From Oceanispirochaeta sp. M1 (GTDB lineage Bacteria; Spirochaetota; Spirochaetia; DSM-2461), in contig NZ_QQPQ01000004.1 in NCBI RefSeq assembly GCF_003346715.1, forward strand, positions 124,001-188,000: a DNA stretch of 64,000 bases, written 5' to 3'. Shown one piece after another: positions 8,204 to 16,759 of this stretch; the stretch's first letter is position 1; every line of letters begins with the position of its first letter. Under the pieces are notes generated by a model. It searched no databases. It saw nothing but the letters and a program-made list of their open reading frames with translations, and was not told where the DNA came from. The translations under genes were made by a program, and so were the position numbers.

Positions 8204-10474
8204 TTAAGACAGTAGTTTAATAAAATCCTGTGGAGGAACGGGCTTGCTGCAGAAATACCCCTGATAGAGGGGACAGCCCATCTCCTTAAGCTTTTCAACC
8301 TGTGCCTGCTCTTCAACTCCCTCGGTGATAACACTGAGATTGAAATATTCTGCAATACTGAGGATTGTTTTAATAAGTACATAATCATCATGGTTTGTAA
8401 GAAGAGTCTGGGTAAAATAACGGTCAATCTTCAATTTATCCACCGGCAGCCTTTTCAGGTAACTCAGAGAAGAATACCCGGTACCGAAATCATCAAGAGC
8501 AAATTGGACTCCCTCCTTCCTGAGGGTCCTGATCTTGGAGACAGTCATATCGAAATCAGAGATAAGAACACTCTCGGTTATCTCCAGGACAATCATGTGG
8601 GGAGGGACTCCGGACTCCCTGATTTTACTGATCATACCTTCGGCGAAACCGGGCTGAAGAATCTGCTTCATACTTATATTGATGGAAAGATATTCAAGCT
8701 CTGTTATGCCGCGGTCAAGCCACTCCCGGAACTGACTGAGAACCTGACCTACAATCCAGTCCCCGAGGATCAGAATCTGATTGGAACTTTCAGCAGCATT
8801 TATTATATCTTCAGGAGAAATAAACCCTTTAGTGGAGTGATTCCAGCGAAGAAGTGATTCGGCTGCCACTATTTTCTCATTATCTGTTTCAACAATGGGC
8901 TGATAGTAGATAGAGAGCTCATTATTCTTCAAAGCCTCCTTCAGTTCTACCTCAAGAACCATCCTCTTTTTCAAATTCTCTTCCATTCCCGAATGGTAGT
9001 AACTGCTCCTGTTTCGTCCCATATCCTTGGCATCATACATGGCTGTATCGGCAGATTTCAGAATATGCTCCGCCGAATCATCATCAGATGTGAAGACGTA
9101 AACTCCGATACTGGTGGAGGTCTGTATATTTTGCTTATCAAGAGAGATGGGGTTTGAGAGTGCATCATGAATCTTACCGCAGACAAGATCTGTATACTGA
9201 ACTGCCTTTTCCGCACTGATATCCAAGTTAGGGAGCAGGACAATAAATTCATCCCCCCCCAGGCGGGCAACCGTATCTTCTTCCCTCAGGAGAAGCTTGA
9301 GCCTCCTGGCAACTTCAATTAAAAGAAGGTCCCCCATCCTATGTCCCATGGTATCATTAATCAGTTTGAATTTATCCAGGTCAAGAAAAAGAAGCCCCCC
9401 CAGATGACCATGCCTCTGAACACTTTTCAAAGCCTGTTCCAGGCGGTCCTTTAAAAGCTGCCTGTTTGGGAGATCAGTCAGAGTATCATGGTAGGCCTGA
9501 TATTCTATCCTGTTCTGTATGCGTATACGCTCGGTGAGATCTTCAACAATACCGACACCACCCATAAGCTCACCAGAATTCCCCAGAATAGGAGAAGTTC
9601 GAAGAGATATCCAGATATCATTCTTTGAATGGGCAGTATGATAAGGACCTTCATAAAACCCCTTTTCATTTCCTGTAACACTATTCAAGGTCGAAAAAAC
9701 TCTTTTATCCGGTAGATTATGCATATCAAAGCCGTTCATTGATCCTGATTCAACTTGTAAAATTTGGGTAAAACTGCTGTTACTGTTCTGAATAATCAGA
9801 CCGAGATCATAGTAAAATATTCCAGCAGGAGCTTCTTCGAAAATGGTTTCATATCGTCTCTCATTAAGCACATTTTTCTCTAGACTGCTTATATGCTTCA
9901 ATTTCAGATGAAAAGTATTATTTATGTGTCTGTTTAATGTAAAAGACCAGAATACAAGGAAGATATAATACAGAAACAGGACAAGAGGCTGATGCATATT
10001 ATTTGAAGCCGCTGTGTCTACAGAGGAAATATAGATCATAGGAAGCATCAGAATATTAACATGAATCAATGAGAGGGGAAGACTGACAGAGAGATTGATC
10101 ATTCCCCCTGTTGCAAGGGCCTGAATGATAACCAGAAAGATAAGATATTGGGAAGTTTCAATATGGGGATACAGTATTAAAATAACTGCGGCCCAGCAAA
10201 GTGTAGAAAAATGCAGACTCCCGAAGCCCCAGAACAAGGCCAAGGTGCTGTTTCTGTCCAGGAGACTTTTCCGGATCATAAAAACATAGGGAAGGCGGAT
10301 GATATTAATTAACAGAAGAAGTCCAAGAACCAGGGAAATTCCTTCTGCAAAAATATACTCTGAGAATAGAATTCCTGTAAGAACAACAGCCGCCAGGTTG
10401 GCAATTATACCTTTTAAGAAGCTATCATGAATGCTCTGAAATCTTAATTCTCTGACATGGGGATCTCTTTTCAT
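8204..10474 (-). CDS. Membrane-bound PAS-GGDEF-EAL cyclic-di-GMP enzyme
   Basis: A 756-residue protein. Six or so hydrophobic segments (residues 20-190) are followed by a PAS domain (about 200-320), a GGDEF domain with intact GGDEF near residue 410 and the canonical DLDKFKLINDTMGH metal loop, and an EAL domain. The EAL signature reads ESL (near residue 539) but keeps the catalytic glutamate, and NIS, EITES, DDFGTGYSS, KIDR and EGVE are all present. Both cyclase and phosphodiesterase activities are therefore possible. The N-terminal membrane domain probably senses a signal or anchors the protein. A GGAG lies 14 nt before the ATG. The gene is convergent with the ABC exporter and has no operon partner. 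Confidence 0.92.
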   Translation of the reverse strand: MKRDPHVRELRFQSIHDSFLKGIIANLAAVVLTGILFSEYIFAEGISLVLGLLLLINIIRLPYVFMIRKSLLDRNSTLALFWGFGSLHFSTLCWAAVILILYPHIETSQYLIFLVIIQALATGGMINLSVSLPLSLIHVNILMLPMIYISSVDTAASNNMHQPLVLFLYYIFLVFWSFTLNRHINNTFHLKLKHISSLEKNVLNERRYETIFEEAPAGIFYYDLGLIIQNSNSSFTQILQVESGSMNGFDMHNLPDKRVFSTLNSVTGNEKGFYEGPYHTAHSKNDIWISLRTSPILGNSGELMGGVGIVEDLTERIRIQNRIEYQAYHDTLTDLPNRQLLKDRLEQALKSVQRHGHLGGLLFLDLDKFKLINDTMGHRMGDLLLIEVARRLKLLLREEDTVARLGGDEFIVLLPNLDISAEKAVQYTDLVCGKIHDALSNPISLDKQNIQTSTSIGVYVFTSDDDSAEHILKSADTAMYDAKDMGRNRSSYYHSGMEENLKKRMVLEVELKEALKNNELSIYYQPIVETDNEKIVAAESLLRWNHSTKGFISPEDIINAAESSNQILILGDWIVGQVLSQFREWLDRGITELEYLSINISMKQILQPGFAEGMISKIRESGVPPHMIVLEITESVLISDFDMTVSKIRTLRKEGVQFALDDFGTGYSSLSYLKRLPVDKLKIDRYFTQTLLTNHDDYVLIKTILSIAEYFNLSVITEGVEEQAQVEKLKEMGCPLYQGYFCSKPVPPQDFIKLLS

Positions 10475-10528
10475 ACTTCTAATTGTCTCCGGAATTAATT
10501 CTAATGCATTATAGAGGACTTTATTAAT

Positions 10529-10567
10529 AAAAAGAGCCCTTCCGCAGAGTGAACAAAAGGGCTGAAC
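10529..10567 (-). terminator. Rho-independent terminator after the rubrerythrin-like gene
   Basis: On the minus strand the stem AGCCCTT / AAGGGCT with a 15-nt loop is followed by CTTTTTATT. It lies 35 bp past the rubrerythrin stop and so would close the long Mbx-like operon. Confidence 0.7.
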
Positions 10568-10602
10568 TTGTCAATATTCTGAGCTAAATCATTGCCTTTG
10601 AA

Positions 10603-11052
10603 TCAGTTGTCTCCCTGAATATCTCTGTCATAGAGGGACTCAAAGTGATTTTTATGATTTTCCTCTTCAATAACAAGCTGAGTAAAAACTTTGCGGATCT
10701 CACTATCTTCAGACTGATCTCTCATAACTGTGTACAGAGCAGCTGCCCTCTCCTCTTTTTTCATGGCGGCAATAAGAATCTCCTGATAGGTCATATCATC
10801 AGAAATCTTCACGTCATGGAGATAATCGGAAAGCTTAAGATCCCCCGGAATAGTCTGAGACAGCTTTGCTGTGGACTGCCTCTCTTTTACACCTTCAAGC
10901 AAACGCACATGCCCGACTTCCATCAGTTCAAATTCATTTAAAACAGATTTCTGGGACGCAAACCGGGAACGGTTCTGAAGATCCTTATAGAACTGAACCG
11001 CATCCTTCTCTCTGGCGATGGCAAAATCCATGATTTCATTAAAACTGCGCAT
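10603..11052 (-). CDS. Rubrerythrin/ferritin-like diiron protein
   Basis: A 149-residue four-helix protein of the ferritin-like superfamily. The candidate diiron ligands are the glutamate in AREKDAVQFY (helix 1), ELMEVGH (ExxH, helix 2), KKEERAA (helix 3) and EEENHKNH (ExxH-like, helix 4). The C-terminal rubredoxin domain of full rubrerythrin is absent. Such short proteins protect anaerobes against peroxide or act as iron-binding sensors; the exact reaction is inferred. It lies 56 bp after the ferredoxin/NAD(P)H oxidoreductase gene, with a copy of the two-hairpin element and an AAAGGAG in the gap, and a terminator follows. It is probably the last gene of the respiratory operon. Confidence 0.85.
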   Translation of the reverse strand: MRSFNEIMDFAIAREKDAVQFYKDLQNRSRFASQKSVLNEFELMEVGHVRLLEGVKERQSTAKLSQTIPGDLKLSDYLHDVKISDDMTYQEILIAAMKKEERAAALYTVMRDQSEDSEIRKVFTQLVIEEENHKNHFESLYDRDIQGDN

Positions 11053-11060
11053 TATTTAGT

Positions 11061-11123
11061 ACTCCTTTACTATCAGAGTGAGTAATATCACTCCAGCGTT
11101 TAATTCTGTTAAGACCTAAGGGC
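11061..11123 (-). repeat. Two-hairpin intercistronic element, copy 1
   Basis: Read on the minus strand, GCCCTTAGG leads into an A-rich linker, then a stem-loop built on GGAGTGA / TCACTCTG, then ATAGT and AAAGGAG. The 5' part overlaps the last codons and TAA of the oxidoreductase gene; the 3' end abuts the ribosome binding site of the rubrerythrin-like gene. It is one of eight related copies. Confidence 0.65.
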
Positions 11124-12893
11124 TTGAAGGTATTTATCAATACCAATCGCGGCAGCATGGCCGTCAGCTATGGCTGAAACCGCATCTTTAACGGAGTTGG
11201 CAATATCACCACCCGCAAAGATCTTTGCATTTCCGGTACGGGACATATTATCAATGACAACAGAGTAGCGTTTGATCTCAACACCCTCATAGCCCTCTTC
11301 CGGCAGATACTGGTAATCAGATCCCTGCCCTATGGCAGCGACAATGGTATCGGCTTCTGTCAGTTCAGTAGAATTTTCGATCAGTACCGGTTTGGGTCTC
11401 TGACCGGCACCCTGATCCACCATTTCTGCGTGTCCCCAGGTCATCACAGGTTTACCAGAGGCAGCAGTCTCCACCTTCATGGGGATGGCCTGTGGTACCA
11501 TAATAACACCCTCTTCAAGAGCTTCATCAATCTCTTCCTGATCAGCAGGCATATCGACAATTCGTCTTCTGTAGAGAATTGTGACTTCGGCGCCATAGCG
11601 TCGGGCGGTTCTGGCGGCATCCATGGCCACATTTCCACCACCGATGACTACAACCTTATCCCCAAGTTCCGGGTCTTTTCCATTGGTCACATCTTCCAGT
11701 ATGGAGAGTCCCGTAATAATACCGGGAAGATTTTCACCTTCAACACCGAGACCATAGGCAGAATCCAGACCTGTAGAGAAGAACAGGGCATCATGCTTCC
11801 CGGCCAGATCCTTAAAGCTCAGTTCCTGACCGATGAGAGTATTGTATTTAATATCCACACCCATATCTGTTATAGACTGAACATCTTTATCCAGCTGATC
11901 GTAGGGCAGCCGATATTCGGGGATTCCGTAGCGGAGCATTCCCCCCGCAGCTTCTCTTCCCTCATAAACAGTCACTTTATGACCTATCATCCTCAGATAA
12001 TAAGCTGCCGACAGCCCTCCGGGACCGGCTCCGATAATGGCAATATGTTTTCCGCTGTCTTCCTCGGGAGCTCCCAGTATATTGGCATAGTTTCCCAAAT
12101 CTACCTGATCGGCGATATACCTCTTGAGCCAGCGGATGGCCAGGGGATCTCCCTGATGACCGATGGCACAGACATCCTCACAGCGGTGAGTACAGACTCT
12201 TCCGCAGGAGGCAGGAAAGGGATTGGTTTTATATAAGAGTCTGAGACCTTCTTCTGTATTTCCCTCTCTCACGGCCCGGATATAACCGGGTATGTCCATA
12301 TGAGCGGGACAGGAGGCCACACAAATTCCGCATTCAACACAGCGATCAGCCTCTTTAACAGCCTGCTCCCGGGAATAACCCTGAATAAGTTCGGCAAAGG
12401 ACTTGATTCCTTCCCCGGGCTCCATGGCCTTCATATCTACACGGTCATAGTTCAGAAGGCTGTAATTGTCGGAATCCCGTCTATAGCCCTCTTTTCTGTC
12501 ATCCCAGGGTTTTTTGTCGTATCCCGGAACAAAACGGAACACTTCAGGGTCCTGATCCACCCAGACATACTCGTTGCTCATCCGGAGTGAACTTGTGGTA
12601 CAGACATCCACACACAGAGCACACCAGCAGCATCGGCCGTAGTCAATTTGAGGCCGCAGTCCGCTGTCACCGTTATTGGCTTCCACCCCTTTTACCGGAA
12701 CAAGATCAATGGCTTCATTCTGACAGATAACTTCACAGGTACCGCAGCCGATACATTTATCTCCGTCATTGATATGAAATCCCCTGTAGCGCTCGGCTCC
12801 AGGTCTCTCATCAATGGGTTTACTGATGGTATAGGGTTTTTCAAAGGCTCTCTTCCACACCGCGAAAGGAGCAATTACATCTTTTATACTCAT
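11109..12893 (-). CDS. Ferredoxin (NuoI-like) fused to NfnB/GltD-type NAD(P)H oxidoreductase
   Basis: A 594-residue fusion protein. Residues 40-100 form a NuoI-like two-cluster ferredoxin (C47-C50-C53-C57 and C88-C91-C94-C98). Residues 180-260 form the iron-sulfur domain of GltD/NfnB, with cysteines near 185, 188, 191, 195, 230, 234, 238 and 242. The rest is the FAD domain (GAGPGG near 288) and NAD(P) domain (GGGNVAMDAARTARRYG, then LYRRR, whose arginines favour NADPH in GltD). It would join the membrane complex to soluble NAD(P)H and flavin, as in Mbx-like clusters of Thermotogales. It follows the NuoD-like gene by 5 bp. The direction of electron flow, ferredoxin to NAD(P)H, is inferred. Confidence 0.87.
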   Translation of the reverse strand: MSIKDVIAPFAVWKRAFEKPYTISKPIDERPGAERYRGFHINDGDKCIGCGTCEVICQNEAIDLVPVKGVEANNGDSGLRPQIDYGRCCWCALCVDVCTTSSLRMSNEYVWVDQDPEVFRFVPGYDKKPWDDRKEGYRRDSDNYSLLNYDRVDMKAMEPGEGIKSFAELIQGYSREQAVKEADRCVECGICVASCPAHMDIPGYIRAVREGNTEEGLRLLYKTNPFPASCGRVCTHRCEDVCAIGHQGDPLAIRWLKRYIADQVDLGNYANILGAPEEDSGKHIAIIGAGPGGLSAAYYLRMIGHKVTVYEGREAAGGMLRYGIPEYRLPYDQLDKDVQSITDMGVDIKYNTLIGQELSFKDLAGKHDALFFSTGLDSAYGLGVEGENLPGIITGLSILEDVTNGKDPELGDKVVVIGGGNVAMDAARTARRYGAEVTILYRRRIVDMPADQEEIDEALEEGVIMVPQAIPMKVETAASGKPVMTWGHAEMVDQGAGQRPKPVLIENSTELTEADTIVAAIGQGSDYQYLPEEGYEGVEIKRYSVVIDNMSRTGNAKIFAGGDIANSVKDAVSAIADGHAAAIGIDKYLQALRS

Positions 12894-12898
12894 TTTCC

Positions 12899-14068
12899 TT
12901 ACCTCTCTACTTCAGGCGGATAGGTATGCAGAGATACCATCAGACCGGCAATATCGGCAATGTTGGTTCCCACTGCCATCTTTTCCATCAGGGCCACAGC
13001 GTGGGTGTAACTGGGTCCTCTCACTGTCATACGCCTCAGCATTCCCGAACCGTCTGTCTGCATAAAGTAACCGTATTCACCTCTTGTACATTCAGCCCTG
13101 AGGTAGGTACTTCCTTCAGGGATTTTCCAGTGGAGAATATTGGGAAGGGGGGTATGAATATCCCCGGCAGGCATGCGGACCATGATTTGACGAATAAGAT
13201 CAATGGACTGATGCATCTCCTGCAGACGGCACCAGGCTCGTTCATAGGCATCAGAATCGCTGCCGGTGACTATATCAAAATCCAGCTGATCATATACCAG
13301 ATAAGGCTGATCCCTGCGGATATCCCGCTTGATTCCCGTACCCCTCATATTGGGTCCTGTAATTCCGTATTCATCCACCCAGGCTGGATCGATAATCCCC
13401 AGTTTTTTGCTTCGCATCTTAAACACTGCATTATGGAACATCACCAGTTCAATCTCTTTGCAGAGTTTTTCAACCTTCACCAGAGTATCCTCCAGACGAC
13501 CGGCAAAACCGTCGGGAAGTTCAGCTCGAACTCCTCCGGGAACAATATACATATGGTAGATTCTTCCACCGCTGAGTTCTTCAAAAAGATCCAGCATGTA
13601 ATCCCTGTGGGTTACAGTCCACTGCCCTATCGTCCCCATTCCAAAGGCTCCTGCCTGCCCTCCGATCCACATCAGAAAACTTGTCAGCCGGGCCATTTCC
13701 AGATTGAGAGTCCTGATCCATTGAGCTCTTTCGGGAGCCTGGATACCTGAAAGGTTTTCCAGTCCCTGAGCAAAAAGATATTCATTAAAGTCAGGTTCGG
13801 GAACACAGATACGGCAGACTATGGGAAAGCTCTGCATAAAGGTTCTGCGCTCAATCAGTTTTTCAAATCCACGGTGCAGATAGCCCAGATGAGTCTTACA
13901 TTCATAGACCTCATCTCCGGCAATTGTCAGTTCCAGGGACATATTCCCTGTGATTCCGGGATGCTGAGGACCCTGCCATATCTTCATATATTTCCCCGAA
14001 GACATATCCAGTTCGGCTTTACCGTCTTTGACTTCGGGGTATTTATTCTCATTGGCATAAATGGTCAT
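12899..14068 (-). CDS. NuoD/MbxL-like subunit without a NiFe site
   Basis: A 389-residue member of the NuoD/hydrogenase large-subunit family. GPQHPG, the GYLHRGFEKL segment and the quinone/NiFe-cavity region are clear. NiFe hydrogenases need two CxxC pairs. Here the first position is RIC (C88) but the next ligand position is Glu91, and the C-terminus ends HTYPPEVER like NuoD, with no CxxC. The protein therefore cannot build a normal NiFe centre. This is the pattern of Mbx-type subunits, which sit between hydrogenase and complex I. It overlaps the NuoC-like gene by 4 bp. Given the attached NAD(P)H module, I infer ferredoxin:NAD(P)H oxidoreduction coupled to ion transport. Confidence 0.88.
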   Translation of the reverse strand: MTIYANENKYPEVKDGKAELDMSSGKYMKIWQGPQHPGITGNMSLELTIAGDEVYECKTHLGYLHRGFEKLIERRTFMQSFPIVCRICVPEPDFNEYLFAQGLENLSGIQAPERAQWIRTLNLEMARLTSFLMWIGGQAGAFGMGTIGQWTVTHRDYMLDLFEELSGGRIYHMYIVPGGVRAELPDGFAGRLEDTLVKVEKLCKEIELVMFHNAVFKMRSKKLGIIDPAWVDEYGITGPNMRGTGIKRDIRRDQPYLVYDQLDFDIVTGSDSDAYERAWCRLQEMHQSIDLIRQIMVRMPAGDIHTPLPNILHWKIPEGSTYLRAECTRGEYGYFMQTDGSGMLRRMTVRGPSYTHAVALMEKMAVGTNIADIAGLMVSLHTYPPEVER

Positions 14069-14601
14069 AATTCCGCCCTCCCGGGGTAGAGTTCTTTCCG
14101 CATGGTCTCTTCCGGATCATTTGTAGATCGTCCGGGACGGGGAAAGAAGGTCTCTTCCGAGTATTTTTTTGTATCAAAATCACGGTTCATTGGAGGCAGT
14201 TCACTCCAGCCTTCAAGACAGAAGGGTTCTGTCAGCCGTGGACTGCCGGGGAAATCAACCCCGTGCATTTCATAAAGCTCTCTCTGATAGGTCGCCATCT
14301 GGGCCCAGAGGTGATGGAGATCTTCCATCTCGGGATTCTCGCGTCCCAGCTCCACAAGGATTCCCATATCCTGAACACTGTCATAATTATGAAGCAGATA
14401 GTGGAGTATCATCTTCTTCCTTTCGGGCCAATCCACACAGGTGACCATGATCAGATGTTTAAAACCTTCAATATCTTTAAGCCAGGTGATCAGCTGACCG
14501 GCCTGGTTTTTCCGAACTGTCAGGAAGATCTGACTGTCCGACTTAATATCCGTCTTGTCGACGGTAAAGCGCTCATTGATGCGCATCATTAATTCTGTCA
14601 T
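14065..14601 (-). CDS. NuoC/MbxK-like 30-kDa-type subunit
   Basis: A 178-residue NuoC-family protein. The diagnostic segment is ATYQRELYEMHGVDFPGSPRL followed by LEGWSELPPMNRDF; its RE-(Y)EMxG core is the docking site for the NuoD and NuoB subunits in complex I. It contains no cofactor ligands and is structural in the hydrophilic arm. The ATG has AGGAGG upstream, supplied at the edge of a two-hairpin element that fills the 74-bp gap after the NuoB-like gene. The stop overlaps the start of the NuoD-like gene. The tail is rich in acidic and basic residues. Confidence 0.88.
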   Translation of the reverse strand: MTELMMRINERFTVDKTDIKSDSQIFLTVRKNQAGQLITWLKDIEGFKHLIMVTCVDWPERKKMILHYLLHNYDSVQDMGILVELGRENPEMEDLHHLWAQMATYQRELYEMHGVDFPGSPRLTEPFCLEGWSELPPMNRDFDTKKYSEETFFPRPGRSTNDPEETMRKELYPGRAEL

Positions 14602-14612
14602 TTTTGTATAAG

Positions 14613-14672
14613 CCTCCTACCAACGCTGATTTACAGCTCTGGTGATTTTCTTGTTTAGTCCTGAGGGCCAGG
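14613..14672 (-). repeat. Two-hairpin intercistronic element, copy 2
   Basis: On the minus strand, directly after the TGA of the NuoB-like gene: CCCCCTGGCCCTCAGG, an A-rich linker, then ACCAGAGCTG...CAGCGTTGGT and TAGGAGG. The upper stem pairs AGCTG with CAGC(G)T, different in sequence from other copies but still paired. It fills the gap before the NuoC-like gene. Confidence 0.65.
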
Positions 14673-14675
14673 GGG

Positions 14676-15332
14676 TCACCAGTTGTAATCCGGCATATTC
14701 CAGTCGGTGATGATCTTCTTCTGATTGGCCTTATACCACTCGAAGTTCTCGATATACTTGTTGGTGTTTTCCGTATCTCCCGCAAGAATCTGGGCCTGTA
14801 GAGCCTTGATTCCCGCAAGAAGAGCCTCAGGACGGGGCATACATCCGGCTATATACTGATCAACAGGAATATAATGATCCAGTCTGTTGATTGTATTGTA
14901 GCTGTCCCAATACATACCGCCGTTGATGGTGCAGCTTCCCAGACCAAGAACAAACTTGGGTCCCTGCATCTGCTCATAGGAGCGCACTATCCTCTTGATA
15001 GTCTTTGTGGAGGCATAACCTCCGATAACAAAGACACAGGACTGTCTTGGTGTGGGCCGCGGCTGCACACCGAAACGGTACATATCAAATCGAGCGGTCA
15101 TCAGGGGACGAAGTTCGATGGCTCCGCATCCTGTTCCGAATCCAAGAATCCACAGGGAGTTGGCCCGTGCCCAGTTCAGAAAATTTTCCCATATACCCTT
15201 ATAAGGAGCAATGGTCTGGGGCGGGGCATCACAGAAAAGAGGTTTATCCTCCTCACTGAGGCCTGCATTAGGCAATTTAAGCTGACGATCCAGATCCTCT
15301 CTGGTGGTCAGATCATCTGTTGTTTTACTCAT
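14676..15332 (-). CDS. NuoB/MbxJ-like 4Fe-4S subunit
   Basis: A 218-residue homologue of the NuoB/hydrogenase small subunit, which carries the cluster next to the NuoD-like site. The family signatures are GFGTGCGAIEL, PRQSCVFVIGG, GLGSCTINGG and AGCMPRPEALL. NuoB normally uses two adjacent cysteines in the first signature plus GSC and GC(P)P. Here the second of the adjacent pair is glycine, so C69, C134 and C164 are kept; C99, in the PRQ segment, is an extra cysteine that might be the fourth ligand. A GAGGAG precedes the ATG. It is co-transcribed with the NuoH-like gene upstream. The family call is firm; the ligand replacement is inferred. Confidence 0.88.
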   Translation of the reverse strand: MSKTTDDLTTREDLDRQLKLPNAGLSEEDKPLFCDAPPQTIAPYKGIWENFLNWARANSLWILGFGTGCGAIELRPLMTARFDMYRFGVQPRPTPRQSCVFVIGGYASTKTIKRIVRSYEQMQGPKFVLGLGSCTINGGMYWDSYNTINRLDHYIPVDQYIAGCMPRPEALLAGIKALQAQILAGDTENTNKYIENFEWYKANQKKIITDWNMPDYNW

Positions 15333-15347
15333 AGAATCTCCTCAGTT

Positions 15348-16262
15348 TTAGACGTATTGAAGCAGAACCGCTGCCAGCCCGATAAGAGTCGGGACAAAAA
15401 GGAAGAAGCGGATAGCCTGTTCGATACGGAATCGAGGGAAGGATACTCCCACGAATACATTGATAAAGTAGAGACAGAAGGTCTTCACTACCAGTTCGGG
15501 AAGGCTGTTGGCTCCCCCGAAAAACAGGTTCACATAAAGGACCAGTTTGGCTCCATTGAAGATGGCTCGGTTAGTCTGAAGCATCCCCAGCATACTGCTC
15601 TGATACTCTGTGGGAGGACCGATAGGGATCTCCTGAGGAGCAATGACCACGGAAAAGGGATTGTGCATGGACATTCCTACAAAGGCGAATAGACCGGCAA
15701 CTGTGGCCAGAGGGTTGGTGAACAGACTCCAGCTCAGGATACCGCCCTGCTGGGCCATGGCTATTTCAGTGATGGAGAGAGTTCCGTACTGACTGGCCAG
15801 GGCAATTACCGCCAGTGTAAAGGGGACCTCAAAGGCTGTCATCTGAGCCAGGCCCCGGCTGACACCGACGGGGCTGTAGGGATGACCGCTCTGTCCGGCT
15901 CCCAGAGCCATACCCAGCTGTCCGAAAAAGATAAAATAGAGTACCAGAATGACATCTCCGGAGAAGGAGAAATTGCTGAATACCGCAGAACCCAGAACAG
16001 CGGGAATAAACAGATAGGTTCCCAGTCCTCCGGCAAGACGGAAGACCGGACCAAGGTAAAACATAACACCGTGGGAGATTGACCATCTCTTGGCATTATT
16101 TTTGACAATATCAATATAGGGCTGCCAGACAGGCTGACCGATTCTCCCCTGAACCCTTGCTCTTATCCTGGCCATGGAACCCATAAGGAGGAGTCCATAG
16201 TTGGCAATCACAAATAAGGAAATCAGGGTGTAGAAGCCCTTTAAAAGAATCTTTTCAATCAT
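15348..16262 (-). CDS. NuoH/MbxM-like membrane subunit
   Basis: About 304 residues with eight or more hydrophobic segments. This is the NuoH-type subunit that links the hydrophilic arm to the antiporter modules. The acidic loop regions carry the family motifs GRIGQPVWQPYIDIVK, MTAFEVPFTLAVIAL (glutamate in a helix), and VIAPQEIPIGPPTEY. I start it at MIEKILLKG (16262), whose ATG overlaps the upstream stop (ATGA); the longer in-frame extension is basic and cysteine-rich and belongs to no known subunit. The tight overlap ties its translation to the fragment upstream, which is the C-terminal part of the interrupted antiporter. Confidence 0.9.
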   Translation of the reverse strand: MIEKILLKGFYTLISLFVIANYGLLLMGSMARIRARVQGRIGQPVWQPYIDIVKNNAKRWSISHGVMFYLGPVFRLAGGLGTYLFIPAVLGSAVFSNFSFSGDVILVLYFIFFGQLGMALGAGQSGHPYSPVGVSRGLAQMTAFEVPFTLAVIALASQYGTLSITEIAMAQQGGILSWSLFTNPLATVAGLFAFVGMSMHNPFSVVIAPQEIPIGPPTEYQSSMLGMLQTNRAIFNGAKLVLYVNLFFGGANSLPELVVKTFCLYFINVFVGVSFPRFRIEQAIRFFLFVPTLIGLAAVLLQYV

Positions 16263-16753
16263 GACAGACCTCTCATTACAAAATAGGACAGGGTCAGAAG
16301 CAGAATGATATGGATCATATAGGTCTGACCGTTTCCGGTATAAATACGGCGGAAACTGGAAGACAGGGTTTCTGTCAGCCCTGCAACACCTTTCCATACA
16401 TTTTCAACTGCGGGTCCCCCAAGAAAACCAAGGGCTTTTCTGTAGGGGGCAAAGAAATTGTAGGCATAATGGGTCGTTTCCGGACGATCCGGACGCTCAG
16501 CTGCAAAAACAATATTGAACTGTTTTACCTTCTGAGGACGTCTCATAACAATAAGAAGCCAGAGAAGGGGTGCAGCAAAAACACCTATGGTTACATACAT
16601 TACCCAGCTTCCGTTCCAATAACCGAAACTATTGGTGATAGTACCTGCTGAGTCGATTGCCATTCCTTCGGGGAACCAGGCTGCCGTAATCTGCGACATA
16701 GGCTCCACAAAGAGATGGGGAAAAGAGGAGAAGGCCATTAAAAGCCCCATCAA
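16259..16753 (-). CDS. C-terminal antiporter segment downstream of an in-frame stop
   Basis: These 164 residues follow a TAG in the same frame as the large antiporter gene and look like the rest of it. The first helix (GLLMAFSSFPHLFVEPM) continues the PPWLIIP that ends the upstream part, as in NuoL/MrpD proteins. The remainder resembles the tail of NuoL-type subunits: a helix (VMYVTIGVFAAPLLWLL), an amphipathic stretch with YAYNFFAPYRKALGF, and a last helix before MRGLS. The only start codons are a TTG at 16753 and an ATG at 16750, with no Shine-Dalgarno. It may be made by readthrough, by coupling, or not at all. Its stop overlaps the NuoH-like start. Confidence 0.7.
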   Translation of the reverse strand: MMGLLMAFSSFPHLFVEPMSQITAAWFPEGMAIDSAGTITNSFGYWNGSWVMYVTIGVFAAPLLWLLIVMRRPQKVKQFNIVFAAERPDRPETTHYAYNFFAPYRKALGFLGGPAVENVWKGVAGLTETLSSSFRRIYTGNGQTYMIHIILLLTLSYFVMRGLS

Positions 16754-16759
16754 CAGCAG

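Noticed and set aside
8204-10474. Degenerate, inactive EAL domain
   Set aside because: ESL replaces EAL, but the glutamate and all other catalytic motifs are kept, so activity is likely.
12899-14068. NiFe hydrogenase large subunit
   Set aside because: The C-terminal CxxC is missing and the second N-terminal ligand position is Glu, so a NiFe site cannot form.
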